A stretch of 64,000 nt of DNA. It comes from Clostridiaceae bacterium Marseille-Q3526 (GTDB lineage: Bacteria; Bacillota; Clostridia; Lachnospirales; Lachnospiraceae). Shown one piece after another: positions 52,136-60,533 of the stretch (within the stretch, counting starts at the first letter, position 1; every line of letters begins with the position of its first letter). The notes under the pieces were generated by a model. The model was not told the origin of the DNA and searched no databases. It saw only the letters and a list, made by a program, of their open reading frames with translations. Both the position numbers and the translations under genes were made by a program. The DNA lies in the NCBI GenBank assembly GCA_018223375.1, contig JAGTTS010000003.1, forward strand, positions 62,001-126,000, in the 5' to 3' direction.

Positions 52136-53257
52136 AACAATCCTCCCAAAAAGTTTTTACAGATAAAAATCGAATTTTCCCTTGAGCATTAAGTGTCGGA
52201 AGTAATTCTTTAATCATGTCACAATCACTTTCGTTAAAGTAATAGTAGACACATTCGTCAATATTAGATGCATTTATTGATTCAAATATATGAAAATCAT
52301 TCCACGGAGATAATCCTAATATTTCTAATGTCCCCGTAATATTTTTGAAAGTATCAAAATGATAATTATCAGAAAAAGTTAATGAAGGATTAGCGGCTTT
52401 AAGCTGAATGGCATATCCCATATTTGCAGTCAACTTATTCGATTTAAGCGTCCAACTATCAACATCCTGTTTGATTTTGGGGTCATTATTATAGGCTATT
52501 GCCATTTTTTCAACAGCACTATTTGCTTGAGGAATTTGTTTGATCTGTAATCTTTGTATGCGCCACAATGTGTTGTCAAAGCGTTTGAATACAAATAGAA
52601 ATAATTCTCATCAATTTCTATTTCTTTTATTGGTGCATCGGGAAGTTGGTTTCTGAATGAATCGAGAAGATACACATCACTTTTCTTATCAAATTGCCCA
52701 TGAATATGGTATGCCGGTTTATGTGTTGCTAATTCGAGATTTGCATCATAGTTTGTAGTAAATATGTTGTCGAACGCCTCTAAATAGGTGATGAATTTTT
52801 CCGGATATTCTTGATACAAGGTATTAAGTTTACCATCATTATATATTGCATATAGATAAGCAACTCTCAGAGCTTCCCTGACATAGTATTGCTCGGGATT
52901 TTGAGTATTGGTCTTGTGGCATACTAAATCATGAATTAAATAATAGTCTTCAAATCCTATATCAGTTATTCGTAATGTATCAATTTTATCTGCATATTGT
53001 TTTTTGAAAGACTTCAAAGATTCATCTTCTGCAGTACAATTTGTAAAATTATCGTATTTGTCCTCCAAAATATCTCTTGCTTCTAAAAATAATTGCCCTA
53101 TATAATTTTTTAACAGGTACGGGAAATTCACAATGATATGTGATGGAAAATCATCTCTATCACAATTTTTTAGAATTCTCAATACTATTTGTTGCGTAGT
53201 ATAATCAGTTTTATTAAATTGAATGTTTATACCATTTCCAACGAGTAAATTGTTCAT
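52125..53257 (-). pseudogene. SIR2-like (DUF4917-type) protein gene with an internal frameshift
   Basis: The first frame (53257 to 52496) has NNLLVGNGINIQF (Rossmann glycine motif), IFTTNYDANLE and AYHIHGQFD, hallmarks of SIR2-like NAD-binding domains. Near 52555 the meaningful sequence moves to the -1 frame (IKQIPQANSAVEKMA..LEILGLSPWNDFHIFE) and ends at 52125. Joined, it would be about 370 residues. A one-base deletion or a sequencing error explains the break; no strong slippery site is seen at the point where the frame should change. Such domains act as NADases in abortive phage defence. It starts four bases after the STAND gene. Confidence 0.75.
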
Positions 53258-53261
53258 ATAG

Positions 53262-55583
53262 TTATATATCCCCTTCTTTGGTCAATAATTTTTCGCCTAA
53301 GTATAATCCGGCTTGCGCATACGTTCCAAGCAGTTCCTGTTTCTTTGCTTCAATCATATCAGGTTCAAACTCAAATACTGTTTCATAGATTTCCATAGCT
53401 TTCTGGAAATATGAAGTTGCCTGCGAAATTTCTCCCATAGTCAGGCTGATATTTCCCATCGCTTCTTGAACACTTGCATAATCCAGACCAGTATCAGAAT
53501 TATATTCTCGAATTACACGGCAGAGCTTTCGCAGAGCAGACAAACCAACATCAGGCTGTCCCATATCCGTAAGCAATACAGCATAGTTTGTAATCTGCAC
53601 AATGCTATCATGGTAATAGGCCAGACCATACTCATCTATGATTCTGATTGCCTGTTCCATATTTTCTTTAGCAAGTTCCAGCTTGCCATTCATTTTATAC
53701 ATACCGCCAAGATTTGCATACAGATTGGACAGGAGCAACGCATTCTCCGAAGTCATTTTCGGAATCATTGCAATGGCATCTTTCTGCATCTTGATTGCTT
53801 TATCTGGTTTCTTCTCATAAGCTGCCTGATAACTGAGCAGCAATGCCCGGTCAGCAATAGAGCCTACAGCCTTGTCCTTGAGCAAGTCAGACAGTTTATT
53901 TATAACCAATTCCATCCCCTGATAATAGCGGTAATTCTCCATATAAGGGAACACATCTTCCAAGAAACGAAGATATACCGGCATATCATCATTTTCAATC
54001 TGATTTATCACAAATTCAATGGTCTGGAACAACTGTTTATAATAAGAAACTTCTTCTCCATGACGCAGACAAATCTGCTGTAAGCTTTCCAATAAGGTGT
54101 GACAAGTCTGCACAGAAGGTTTTGTTTCTTCCATTGTCACTTCCTGCATCATTGGATGAAGGGCAATCATACGACCTTCCATTGCCTTGATGAAGCCTTT
54201 TTCAATCAGATCATTGACAGTATTCATATCACGCAGCTTTAACCAGTTCGCAAACAATCTGTTTTGAACACCGGAAAACGAAGCCAACGCAAGGTTTCTC
54301 ATAATATCTGTTTCTGCTTCTGAAAGCTGATACAGAGAGAACAACGTGTGAATGTGGTCATAATAGGTCGCCTTGCGACTTTTGCCGTCTTTGGAGATAC
54401 CGATAGTATCGGTGGCATCCAGGGCGACTTTTTCTTCTTTTAGCTTCTTTAACAGGAGCAACGGCTCCATAATTCCACTTTCCAACAAACGGGCTGACAT
54501 TTCTACAGCAAGAGTATGACTGTGTACTGTTTGGATGATTTGCTCCAAAATCGTGCGATTCTTTTCAGCATCGGAATAGAAGCAGCCCATCAGTTTAATC
54601 AAAGCATCTGTATCCCCAATTTCTTCCAGATTCATGAAAGTATAGTTGTTAAAGCTGCTTCGGGTAGTAAACAGAATACGGCAGCGATATTTCATCACAA
54701 CCGACAGCAAACCATCCTGCGATGCTGTAGTATTAAAATTATCAATGATAAATAAGGTGTCCTCTTTCAATGTACGCAGAAAACGGTTATGTTTGCGGAA
54801 CCGTTCTTCATTGTCGTCATCCGGCAGATCATCTGCAAAATCCATATCTGAAATATCTTGTTTTAAATTGCCAGTGTAGGAAAGGTACAAAATATTTGTG
54901 TATTCTTTGCTATGAATTTTAGCATAAGCCTTTGCCAATTCACTTTTACCAATGCCGGCGATACCTTGCAGAAATACCTTTCCATGACTACATAACAACT
55001 GATGTAAAGTTACAAGTTCATTGTCTCGTCCACAGAAATGACGGCATGGCTTTGGGGTACCGCCATCGTAGATAAAATCTTTCACGGCCGGAGAAAGATT
55101 TCCAGCAGATAACAGATTCTTAGTATTTACATCTCGCTTTACAAAAGTACGTTCCATGCCAAAGCATAAAGCAGAAGTTAGAAATACTGCTTCATCCATT
55201 TCTGTTTCACAAGGATAATTCTCGAGAAGCCGAGCCTTGGTTTTATCTGATATGGTTGTATCCTGCACCAGAATGTTATAAATCTCTTGCACCGCCATAG
55301 TACTGTCATACATCAACGGAAGCACATTTCTGTGCATATCAGCAGCGAGTCGGTTTCGATTGTGGTTATCCATATAATACCTGGTGATACGAGGACTGAT
55401 TTTTGCTTGTCCATTGAACCAACGGCATACCAGACCATTATCAAAATCAAAATCCAGAGATTCGTCTGAACTTAAAAAGCTGACAAACAACTGGTACATC
55501 ATGTCAATCTGATTCATACTGTGGGCATCACTGATATAGTTACGAATGGTGGTGATGACTGAACTGAAATCTAAATATTCCAT
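53262..55583 (-). CDS. STAND NTPase with N-terminal effector-like region and C-terminal TPRs
   Basis: 773 residues. An uncharacterised helical N-terminus (about 1-180) is followed by a nucleotide-binding domain beginning CGRDNELVTLHQLL, P-loop GIAGIGKSELAKAYA (207-221), Walker B LFIIDNF (about 277-283) and the RILFTTRSSF sensor. Then come a winged-helix-like part and tetratricopeptide repeats (about 550-760). This is the layout of NLR-like STAND proteins, which sense a trigger with the repeats and oligomerise. The ATG at 55583 has GGAGG seven bases before it. It heads the module with the SIR2-like gene. Confidence 0.85.
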   Translation of the reverse strand: MEYLDFSSVITTIRNYISDAHSMNQIDMMYQLFVSFLSSDESLDFDFDNGLVCRWFNGQAKISPRITRYYMDNHNRNRLAADMHRNVLPLMYDSTMAVQEIYNILVQDTTISDKTKARLLENYPCETEMDEAVFLTSALCFGMERTFVKRDVNTKNLLSAGNLSPAVKDFIYDGGTPKPCRHFCGRDNELVTLHQLLCSHGKVFLQGIAGIGKSELAKAYAKIHSKEYTNILYLSYTGNLKQDISDMDFADDLPDDDNEERFRKHNRFLRTLKEDTLFIIDNFNTTASQDGLLSVVMKYRCRILFTTRSSFNNYTFMNLEEIGDTDALIKLMGCFYSDAEKNRTILEQIIQTVHSHTLAVEMSARLLESGIMEPLLLLKKLKEEKVALDATDTIGISKDGKSRKATYYDHIHTLFSLYQLSEAETDIMRNLALASFSGVQNRLFANWLKLRDMNTVNDLIEKGFIKAMEGRMIALHPMMQEVTMEETKPSVQTCHTLLESLQQICLRHGEEVSYYKQLFQTIEFVINQIENDDMPVYLRFLEDVFPYMENYRYYQGMELVINKLSDLLKDKAVGSIADRALLLSYQAAYEKKPDKAIKMQKDAIAMIPKMTSENALLLSNLYANLGGMYKMNGKLELAKENMEQAIRIIDEYGLAYYHDSIVQITNYAVLLTDMGQPDVGLSALRKLCRVIREYNSDTGLDYASVQEAMGNISLTMGEISQATSYFQKAMEIYETVFEFEPDMIEAKKQELLGTYAQAGLYLGEKLLTKEGDI

Positions 55584-55605
55584 AGACAGCCCTCCTTCAA
55601 AAATA

Positions 55606-55634
55606 GTCAATTTACGCTCAATCCACGCTCAATG
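55606..55634 (-). repeat. Module-bracketing repeat, right copy
   Basis: Read on the minus strand: CATTGAGCGTGGATTGAGCG, then TAAATTGAC, inverted relative to the left copy. It lies in the 5' leader of the STAND gene, just before its RBS. A degenerate third copy in plus orientation is at about 55657-55680. A TATAAT on the minus strand (55698-55693) is a plausible STAND promoter. Confidence 0.78.
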
Positions 55635-55754
55635 AAGCTTTAGACTGTTTGTTCTAAAATGAGTGTAGATTGATGGAAGCGTTCTGCTAAATATTATAGC
55701 ACGGCTTTCAAGTCTACGAAAGAGCATAGGTAAGTGATTTGAAAGGAGGGGCTC

Positions 55755-55898
55755 ATGGAACAGAATATAGCATTTGAACGATGTGTGGATTTTCTGGCTC
55801 GTATGATTGAGAAATACGGGCAAGAGCTCCTCGATGAGATCAATGCAGATGAAGATGGTGGGGCAAGAACTAAAACAGAAGATACAAAGTCAGCGTAA
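55755..55898 (+). CDS. Unknown 47-residue protein
   Basis: ATG at 55755 with a strong GAAAGGAGGGG RBS. The peptide begins MEQNIAFERCVDFLARMIEK, forming an amphipathic helix, and ends in a polar tail. It is divergent from the STAND gene. No family recognised. Confidence 0.6.
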   Translation: MEQNIAFERCVDFLARMIEKYGQELLDEINADEDGGARTKTEDTKSA

Positions 55899-55944
55899 AT
55901 GGGTGTCGAAAATGTCGGCATCCATTTTTTATATTTTGAATATA

Positions 55945-55972
55945 TTGAAAAACTGAAAATCAATGGTATAAT
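55945..55972 (+). promoter_or_regulatory. Promoter of the DUF1016 gene
   Basis: TTGAAA (55945-55950), 16 bases, TATAAT (55967-55972). Confidence 0.6.
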
Positions 55973-56042
55973 TAAGTTGGGACAAATAATTGAAACAGTA
56001 ATTCGATATATGCCATATGGAATATAATGGGAGGCAGCAATC

Positions 56043-57119
56043 ATGGATAGCAGAAAACGTATGGGGAAAGATAAAGATGGAGTGATTTTCCCTGTTGCTC
56101 CAAATCTTTCTGAAATGAGTGATAGTTATTTGGATTTTATAGAAGCAATCAAAAAAGAAATTGAGAACCAGAGATTAAAGGTTGTACTGAATGCAAATTC
56201 CAGTATGATCTGTCTCTATTGGAATATTGGTAAAGCTATTCTGCAAAAGCAGGAGGAAGAAGGCTGGGGAGCCAAAGTCATTGACCGCATGGCAAAAGAC
56301 CTGAAAGATGCGTTTCCGGATATGTCCGGCTTTTCTCCAAGAAATATTAAGTATATGAGAAAATTCGCAGAGTGCTGGCCGGATTTTGAAATTGTGCAAC
56401 GGGTCGTGGCACAAATTCCATGGCGTACCAATCGTATGTTGCTTGACAAATTGGATACACAGGAAGAACGAATCTGGTATGCACATAAAACCATCGAAAA
56501 CGGTTGGAGCAGTACGATTCTGGATTTGCAGATTCAGAGCAAATTGATTGAACGTACAGGAAAAAGTGTCAATAACTTCCCTGTTGCTTTACCACCTGCG
56601 GATTCCGATATGGCAAATCAGATTTTCAAAGATCCGTATCTGTTTGATTTCCTTGGTACTGATATGCCAAGGCGAGAGGTTGAGATTGAACGTAAGCTGA
56701 CAGAGCATATCCAGAACTTTCTTTTGGAGTTGGGACAGGGATTTGCGTTTGTAGGCAGACAGGTACATCTGGAAGTGGGCGGAGATGACTTTTATATTGA
56801 TCTTTTGTTCTATCATCTGAAACTTCGCTGTTATGTGGTAATTGAACTGAAAGCTTGTGATTTTGAGCCCGGTTTCATCAGTCAGCTCAATATGTATCAG
56901 AATGTTGTAAATGATATTCTGCGTCATCCGAGTGATAATCCGACTATCGGATTGCTTTTGGTTAAAGGTAAAAATCAGACGGTAGTTGAGTATTCTCTTG
57001 CAGGATACCAGAATCCAATTGGCGTAGCAGAATGGAAAAACCAGATGGTAAAAGCACTTCCGGAAGAACTGAAAAGCAGCTTGCCGTCTATTGAAGAAAT
57101 CGAAAAAGAATTGGAGTAA
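56043..57119 (+). CDS. DUF1016 (YhcG-like) PDDEXK nuclease family protein
   Basis: 358 residues. The N-terminal domain (NSSMICLYWNIGKAILQKQEEEGWGAKVIDRMAKDL, FPDMSGFSPRNIKYMRKFAE) is the DUF1016 N-region. The C-terminal nuclease core has DDFYIDLLFYH, then VIELKACDFEP (D..ExK) and a Q in SQLNMYQ. It probably cleaves or processes nucleic acid in defence or element maintenance; its precise function is unproven. GGGAGG RBS. Confidence 0.85.
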   Translation: MDSRKRMGKDKDGVIFPVAPNLSEMSDSYLDFIEAIKKEIENQRLKVVLNANSSMICLYWNIGKAILQKQEEEGWGAKVIDRMAKDLKDAFPDMSGFSPRNIKYMRKFAECWPDFEIVQRVVAQIPWRTNRMLLDKLDTQEERIWYAHKTIENGWSSTILDLQIQSKLIERTGKSVNNFPVALPPADSDMANQIFKDPYLFDFLGTDMPRREVEIERKLTEHIQNFLLELGQGFAFVGRQVHLEVGGDDFYIDLLFYHLKLRCYVVIELKACDFEPGFISQLNMYQNVVNDILRHPSDNPTIGLLLVKGKNQTVVEYSLAGYQNPIGVAEWKNQMVKALPEELKSSLPSIEEIEKELE

Positions 57120-57178
57120 AAAGTGCCACAGGCCGTGGCACAATTACATATCACCCTATGGATGGAGGTGGTTAGGAA

Positions 57179-58855
57179 TTGAAAACAAGAAGATGTTACA
57201 TATACACACGAGTATCTACCTCGATGCAGGTAGATGGATATAGTTTGGATGCACAGAAAGATAAGCTGAAAAAGTATGCGGAATTTCAGGATATGGTAGT
57301 TGCGGGTGAATACTCTGATGAGGGAAAATCCGGTAAGAACATAGAAGGTCGTCCACAATTTTTGCAAATGCTGAAAGATATTGAGTCAGGCAAAGATAAG
57401 GTTGAATTTGTCCTTGTATTCAAACTTTCCCGATTCGGAAGAAATGCAGCCGATGTACTTAGTTCCTTACAGCGTATGCAGGATTTTGGGGTCAATCTGA
57501 TTTGTGTAGAAGATGGCATAGACAGTTCCAAAGACAGCGGGAAATTGATGATTTCTGTCTTATCTGCGGTTGCGGAAATTGAGCGTGAAAATATCCTTGT
57601 TCAGACTATGGAGGGGCGCAGACAGAAGGCTCGTGAGGGAAAATGGAATGGCGGTTTTGCTCCTTATGGATATAAGCTGGTAGATGGTTATTTATATATT
57701 GCAGATGATGAAGTCGATGTGATTCGCATTATTTTTGATAAGTATGTGAATACAACAATGGGAGCATCTGCAGTTGCAACGTATTTGAATGAGCATGGCT
57801 ATGTAAAGAAAAAGCGCCAGAATAACACGCTGGATATGTTTTCAGCACATTTTATCAAGTCAATTTTAGACAATCCGGTTTATTGTGGAAAACTCGCTTA
57901 TGGTCGCCGTAAGAATGAAAAGATTGCAGGAACCCGTAATCAGTATCATATTGTGAAACAGGACGATTACCCGGTTTATGATGGAGTACATGAAGCAATT
58001 GTTTCGGAAGAAGTATGGCAGATGGCACAAAGGAAACGTCAGGAAACAGGTGTCAAAAGCGAGAAAATTTATAATCAGGAACATGAAAACATCCTTTCCA
58101 GTATTCTTCGTTGTCCTGTGTGCGGGGCTGCGATGTACGGCAATGTAAATCGTAAGAAGAAAAAAGACGGAACCTTATATAAGGATTATTATTATTATCA
58201 TTGCAAACACCGTACTACGGTAAATGGTCATAAATGCGGATACAGACGACAGTGGAAACAGGAAATGGTGGACGCTGCGGTAGAAGAAGTGATCAGAAAA
58301 CTGGTTACAAACCCGAAGTTTGAACAGGCAATCCGTCAGAAGATTGGTTCCAGAATTGATACAGAAGAATTGGAAACCGAACTGGAACAGCTTCGTAAGA
58401 AACTTCATCAGCTAAACGGAGCAAAAGCAAAGTTGGGACAGCAGATGGACAGTCTTGATGTAACAGACAAGCATTATGACCGCAAGTATCAGGATATGGA
58501 AGAACGCTTGTATAAGCTGTATGATGATATTGATTCTGTGGAAGAAGAAATTGAGGAAGTGGAAACCAGAATCTATAATGTGCGTCAGCAGAAAATTTCC
58601 GGTGACAACATCTATCAATTTCTTCTGTATTTTGATAAACTGTATGATAAGTTCACGGATGCTGAAAAGAAAGAGTTTCTTAACAGCTTCATTGAACGAG
58701 TTGATATATACGAGCAAGAGCAGCCGGATGGCCGTTTCTTGAAGCACATTAAATTCAGATTTCCTGTCTATTTTAATGGAAAGGAGATAGAGGAAATGAG
58801 TTGGGACAACGAAACAACAGTCGAGACGGTGTGTCTCTTAACTCGCATAAAATAA
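57179..58855 (+). CDS. Large serine recombinase (site-specific integrase/excisionase)
   Basis: 558 residues. Resolvase domain with catalytic Ser13 in YTRVSTSMQ, the conserved FKLSRFGRNAAD, and an arginine-containing ERENI helix; then a recombinase domain, a zinc ribbon (CPVCGAAM..CKHR..CGYR) and a coiled coil (ELETELEQLRKKLHQLNG). TTG start at 57179. Its final codons (ETVCLLTRIK) lie across attR and are RumA's original end. In the excised circle the frame would continue into the tail now fused to RumA, giving about 649 residues. Confidence 0.9.
   Translation: MKTRRCYIYTRVSTSMQVDGYSLDAQKDKLKKYAEFQDMVVAGEYSDEGKSGKNIEGRPQFLQMLKDIESGKDKVEFVLVFKLSRFGRNAADVLSSLQRMQDFGVNLICVEDGIDSSKDSGKLMISVLSAVAEIERENILVQTMEGRRQKAREGKWNGGFAPYGYKLVDGYLYIADDEVDVIRIIFDKYVNTTMGASAVATYLNEHGYVKKKRQNNTLDMFSAHFIKSILDNPVYCGKLAYGRRKNEKIAGTRNQYHIVKQDDYPVYDGVHEAIVSEEVWQMAQRKRQETGVKSEKIYNQEHENILSSILRCPVCGAAMYGNVNRKKKKDGTLYKDYYYYHCKHRTTVNGHKCGYRRQWKQEMVDAAVEEVIRKLVTNPKFEQAIRQKIGSRIDTEELETELEQLRKKLHQLNGAKAKLGQQMDSLDVTDKHYDRKYQDMEERLYKLYDDIDSVEEEIEEVETRIYNVRQQKISGDNIYQFLLYFDKLYDKFTDAEKKEFLNSFIERVDIYEQEQPDGRFLKHIKFRFPVYFNGKEIEEMSWDNETTVETVCLLTRIK
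58823..58830 (+). other. attR core
   Basis: GAGACGGT in the same codon phase as attL (E-T-V). Left of it is element DNA and right of it is chromosome. Confidence 0.82.
58831..58855 (+). other. Displaced native 3' end of rumA
   Basis: Codons for CLLTRIK (first base of its block joined from attR) and the stop. They are now read as the recombinase end. They should restore a normal-length RumA (473 residues) on excision. Confidence 0.75.
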
Positions 58856-58925
58856 GGGGTTATGAGGAAGAGAGAGGGTGGAAACAGGCAGTAATGGTTA
58901 AAACTACAGGGGGGGGTGTTGTAGA

Positions 58926-59462
58926 ATGAAACGGGAAAATCATATAGGAAACAGCGGCCGTTTCGCATTGTTAGCAGCTGTTCTGGCAGCTGTTGTCTGC
59001 ATGGCAGCTTTCGTTTATTTCAGGAGCGATTCTATGTCTGGGAATTACATGGTTATGGGCGCGGAATATGATATCAAAAAAGTACTTTACGCAGTGACGG
59101 TAGGAGATGAAATTTCCACAGAGCCGCCTGCACAGTATTGTGTGTCTGCGGACGCCCGCCTCTATGATAAGCAGATGGAAGACGGGGAATGGAATCTGCT
59201 GGGGGAGCTTTCCAGTTATACCCTGACAAACGATGAACTGTATGGCTATATGCCAGCAGAGGAGCTGCGCAGGAAGGTGAAGATTCAACCGATTACAGAT
59301 TCCTATATTTTAAGAGTCAAAGAGGACAGTTTTTACCTCGTATTTCAGACAAAAGACGGAAAAACCTACCTTGCTTACGGGTGGGAGGACGTCAAAGAAA
59401 GAGGGCAGACTGGCTTGGATGATACCAGACTGCGCCGCTTGTACCAGCTGGAAAGAAGATAG
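58926..59462 (+). CDS. Membrane-anchored protein of unknown function
   Basis: 178 residues: one N-terminal hydrophobic span (about 13-32), then a globular extracytoplasmic part (YCVSADARLYDKQMEDGEW, SYILRVKEDSFYLVFQTKDGKTYLAYGWED). Host codon style. It lay directly after rumA before the element arrived. No family recognised. Confidence 0.72.
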   Translation: MKRENHIGNSGRFALLAAVLAAVVCMAAFVYFRSDSMSGNYMVMGAEYDIKKVLYAVTVGDEISTEPPAQYCVSADARLYDKQMEDGEWNLLGELSSYTLTNDELYGYMPAEELRRKVKIQPITDSYILRVKEDSFYLVFQTKDGKTYLAYGWEDVKERGQTGLDDTRLRRLYQLERR

Positions 59463-59472
59463 CGCTGTGTTC

Positions 59473-60224
59473 TCAAAGCTCCCTGTAAAAATGCAGAGCA
59501 TTATAAAACAGAGACGAATGGCGTATGGACCGGGGATCGTACCCGGTCCTGGCCTGGATCTGCTTCAGACGGTTCTGCAGGGTGTTTTTGTGGATGAACA
59601 GCTTGTCAGCCGCCCGGCTGATAGAGCCTTCCTCATCGTAATAGATTTCAAGCAGCTGCACAGCCTTGAAAATTTCTTCGTCATTCATGCCTTTAAAAAT
59701 TTTGTGAACATATTCTGATTTTACTGTTTCTGAAAGCTCGTCAGTGAAAATTTCCATATTTAAGTCGTCGTAAAAACGCAGATCATGCAGGTGGGTTCTC
59801 AGGCAGGCGTGAAGGGCTTTTTTAGCCTGCGCACAGGCCCTGCAGGCGAGAAGATAATTTCCATTTCCTGCTTTTCTTTCATAGAGAGCTCCTGAATTAA
59901 AAGCTCTGTCATGCGTTTGATGATTTTGGCGCAGGACAAGGTTGCGGCGTCATTTCCGGTAACGCCTACTACGCCGATCAGCTCTCCATTCACAATTAAA
60001 GGATAGTTAATTCCTGGAAGGCTTCCCTCATATCCCTCCTCATTATTGATAATCAATTCGTCAAGCCCTTCGCTGATCAGTTTCTTAGCGCCGGCATGAT
60101 AAGTTCCTATTCTGGATTCATCTGTGCTGGCAATAATAATACCGTTGGCATTGATCAGATTCATTTTTTGATTGATAATTTCATTACTATTTGTGACGAT
60201 CTGAGATACGTTATAGTGAGAAAG
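59473..60224 (-). pseudogene. Decayed CdaR-type sugar diacid regulator gene
   Basis: The upper part has a diacid-recognition domain (NANGIIIASTDESRIG, GYEGSLPGINYPLIVNGELIGVVGVTGND). The lower part has the C-terminal HTH (GSISRAADKLFIHKNTLQNRLKQIQARTGYD). Between them a frame change near 59860 and loss of about 100 residues remove most of the middle domain. Upstream, the frame reaches family-like residues (VSQIVTNSNEIINQK) but has no start codon before a stop at 60225. Not functional. Confidence 0.78.
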
Positions 60225-60261
60225 CTATTTACTCCATCACATTATATGCTTAAAAATAATT

Positions 60262-60290
60262 TTGACATTATCAAAATATATGTTTATAAT
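60262..60290 (+). promoter_or_regulatory. Promoter and dyad of the restriction island
   Basis: TTGACA (60262-60267), 17 bases, TATAAT (60285-60290). The -35 is inside the dyad TTTTGA-CATTA-TCAAAA (60260-60276), a likely site for the controller protein. Confidence 0.75.
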
Positions 60291-60323
60291 ATAAAAATAG
60301 ATAGTAAGCAGGAGGATTAATAC

Positions 60324-60533
60324 ATGACAATATCAGAACAAATAAAAGTGTTGTGTGTGAGATGTGGTGTAAGTGAAGCTGAATTGGCAAGGCGGCTGGG
60401 AAAGTCGCCACAAAGTTTTAATTCGAAAATGAAACGAGAAAGTTTTACAGTAGAAGATTTAGAGAATATTGCAGATGTATTGGGTGTTGAATTTAACAGA
60501 GAATTTATATTAGCAAATGGAGATAAAGTTTGA
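60324..60533 (+). CDS. Small XRE HTH protein, probable restriction-modification controller
   Basis: 69 residues, almost entirely an HTH (VSEAELARRLGKSPQSFNSKMKRESFTVEDLENIADVLGVEF). GCAGGAGG RBS. Its stop overlaps the methyltransferase start. It probably times expression of the island as C-proteins do (inference). Confidence 0.8.
   Translation: MTISEQIKVLCVRCGVSEAELARRLGKSPQSFNSKMKRESFTVEDLENIADVLGVEFNREFILANGDKV

Larger units (their letters stand above)
43023..58830. mobile_element. Integrative mobilizable element in rumA, about 15.8 kb
   Basis: It is bounded by the direct repeat GAGACGGT at 43023-43030 (attL) and 58823-58830 (attR). A large serine recombinase gene is read into the right end, and the left end replaces the rumA 3' codons. 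Contents are TnpV, sigma/anti-sigma, XRE-TPR, MobA/MobL with oriT, a DUF3847 protein, DnaC-like, RepA, ParR/ParM, a STAND-SIR2 module, a DUF1016 nuclease and the recombinase. No type IV secretion genes are present, so transfer would need a helper. Confidence 0.88.

Noticed and set aside
52496..53257. SIR2-like first frame as a complete 253-residue protein
   Set aside because: Its last 15 residues (after CGAYKD) lose family character while the -1 frame continues it, so it is treated as one frameshifted gene.
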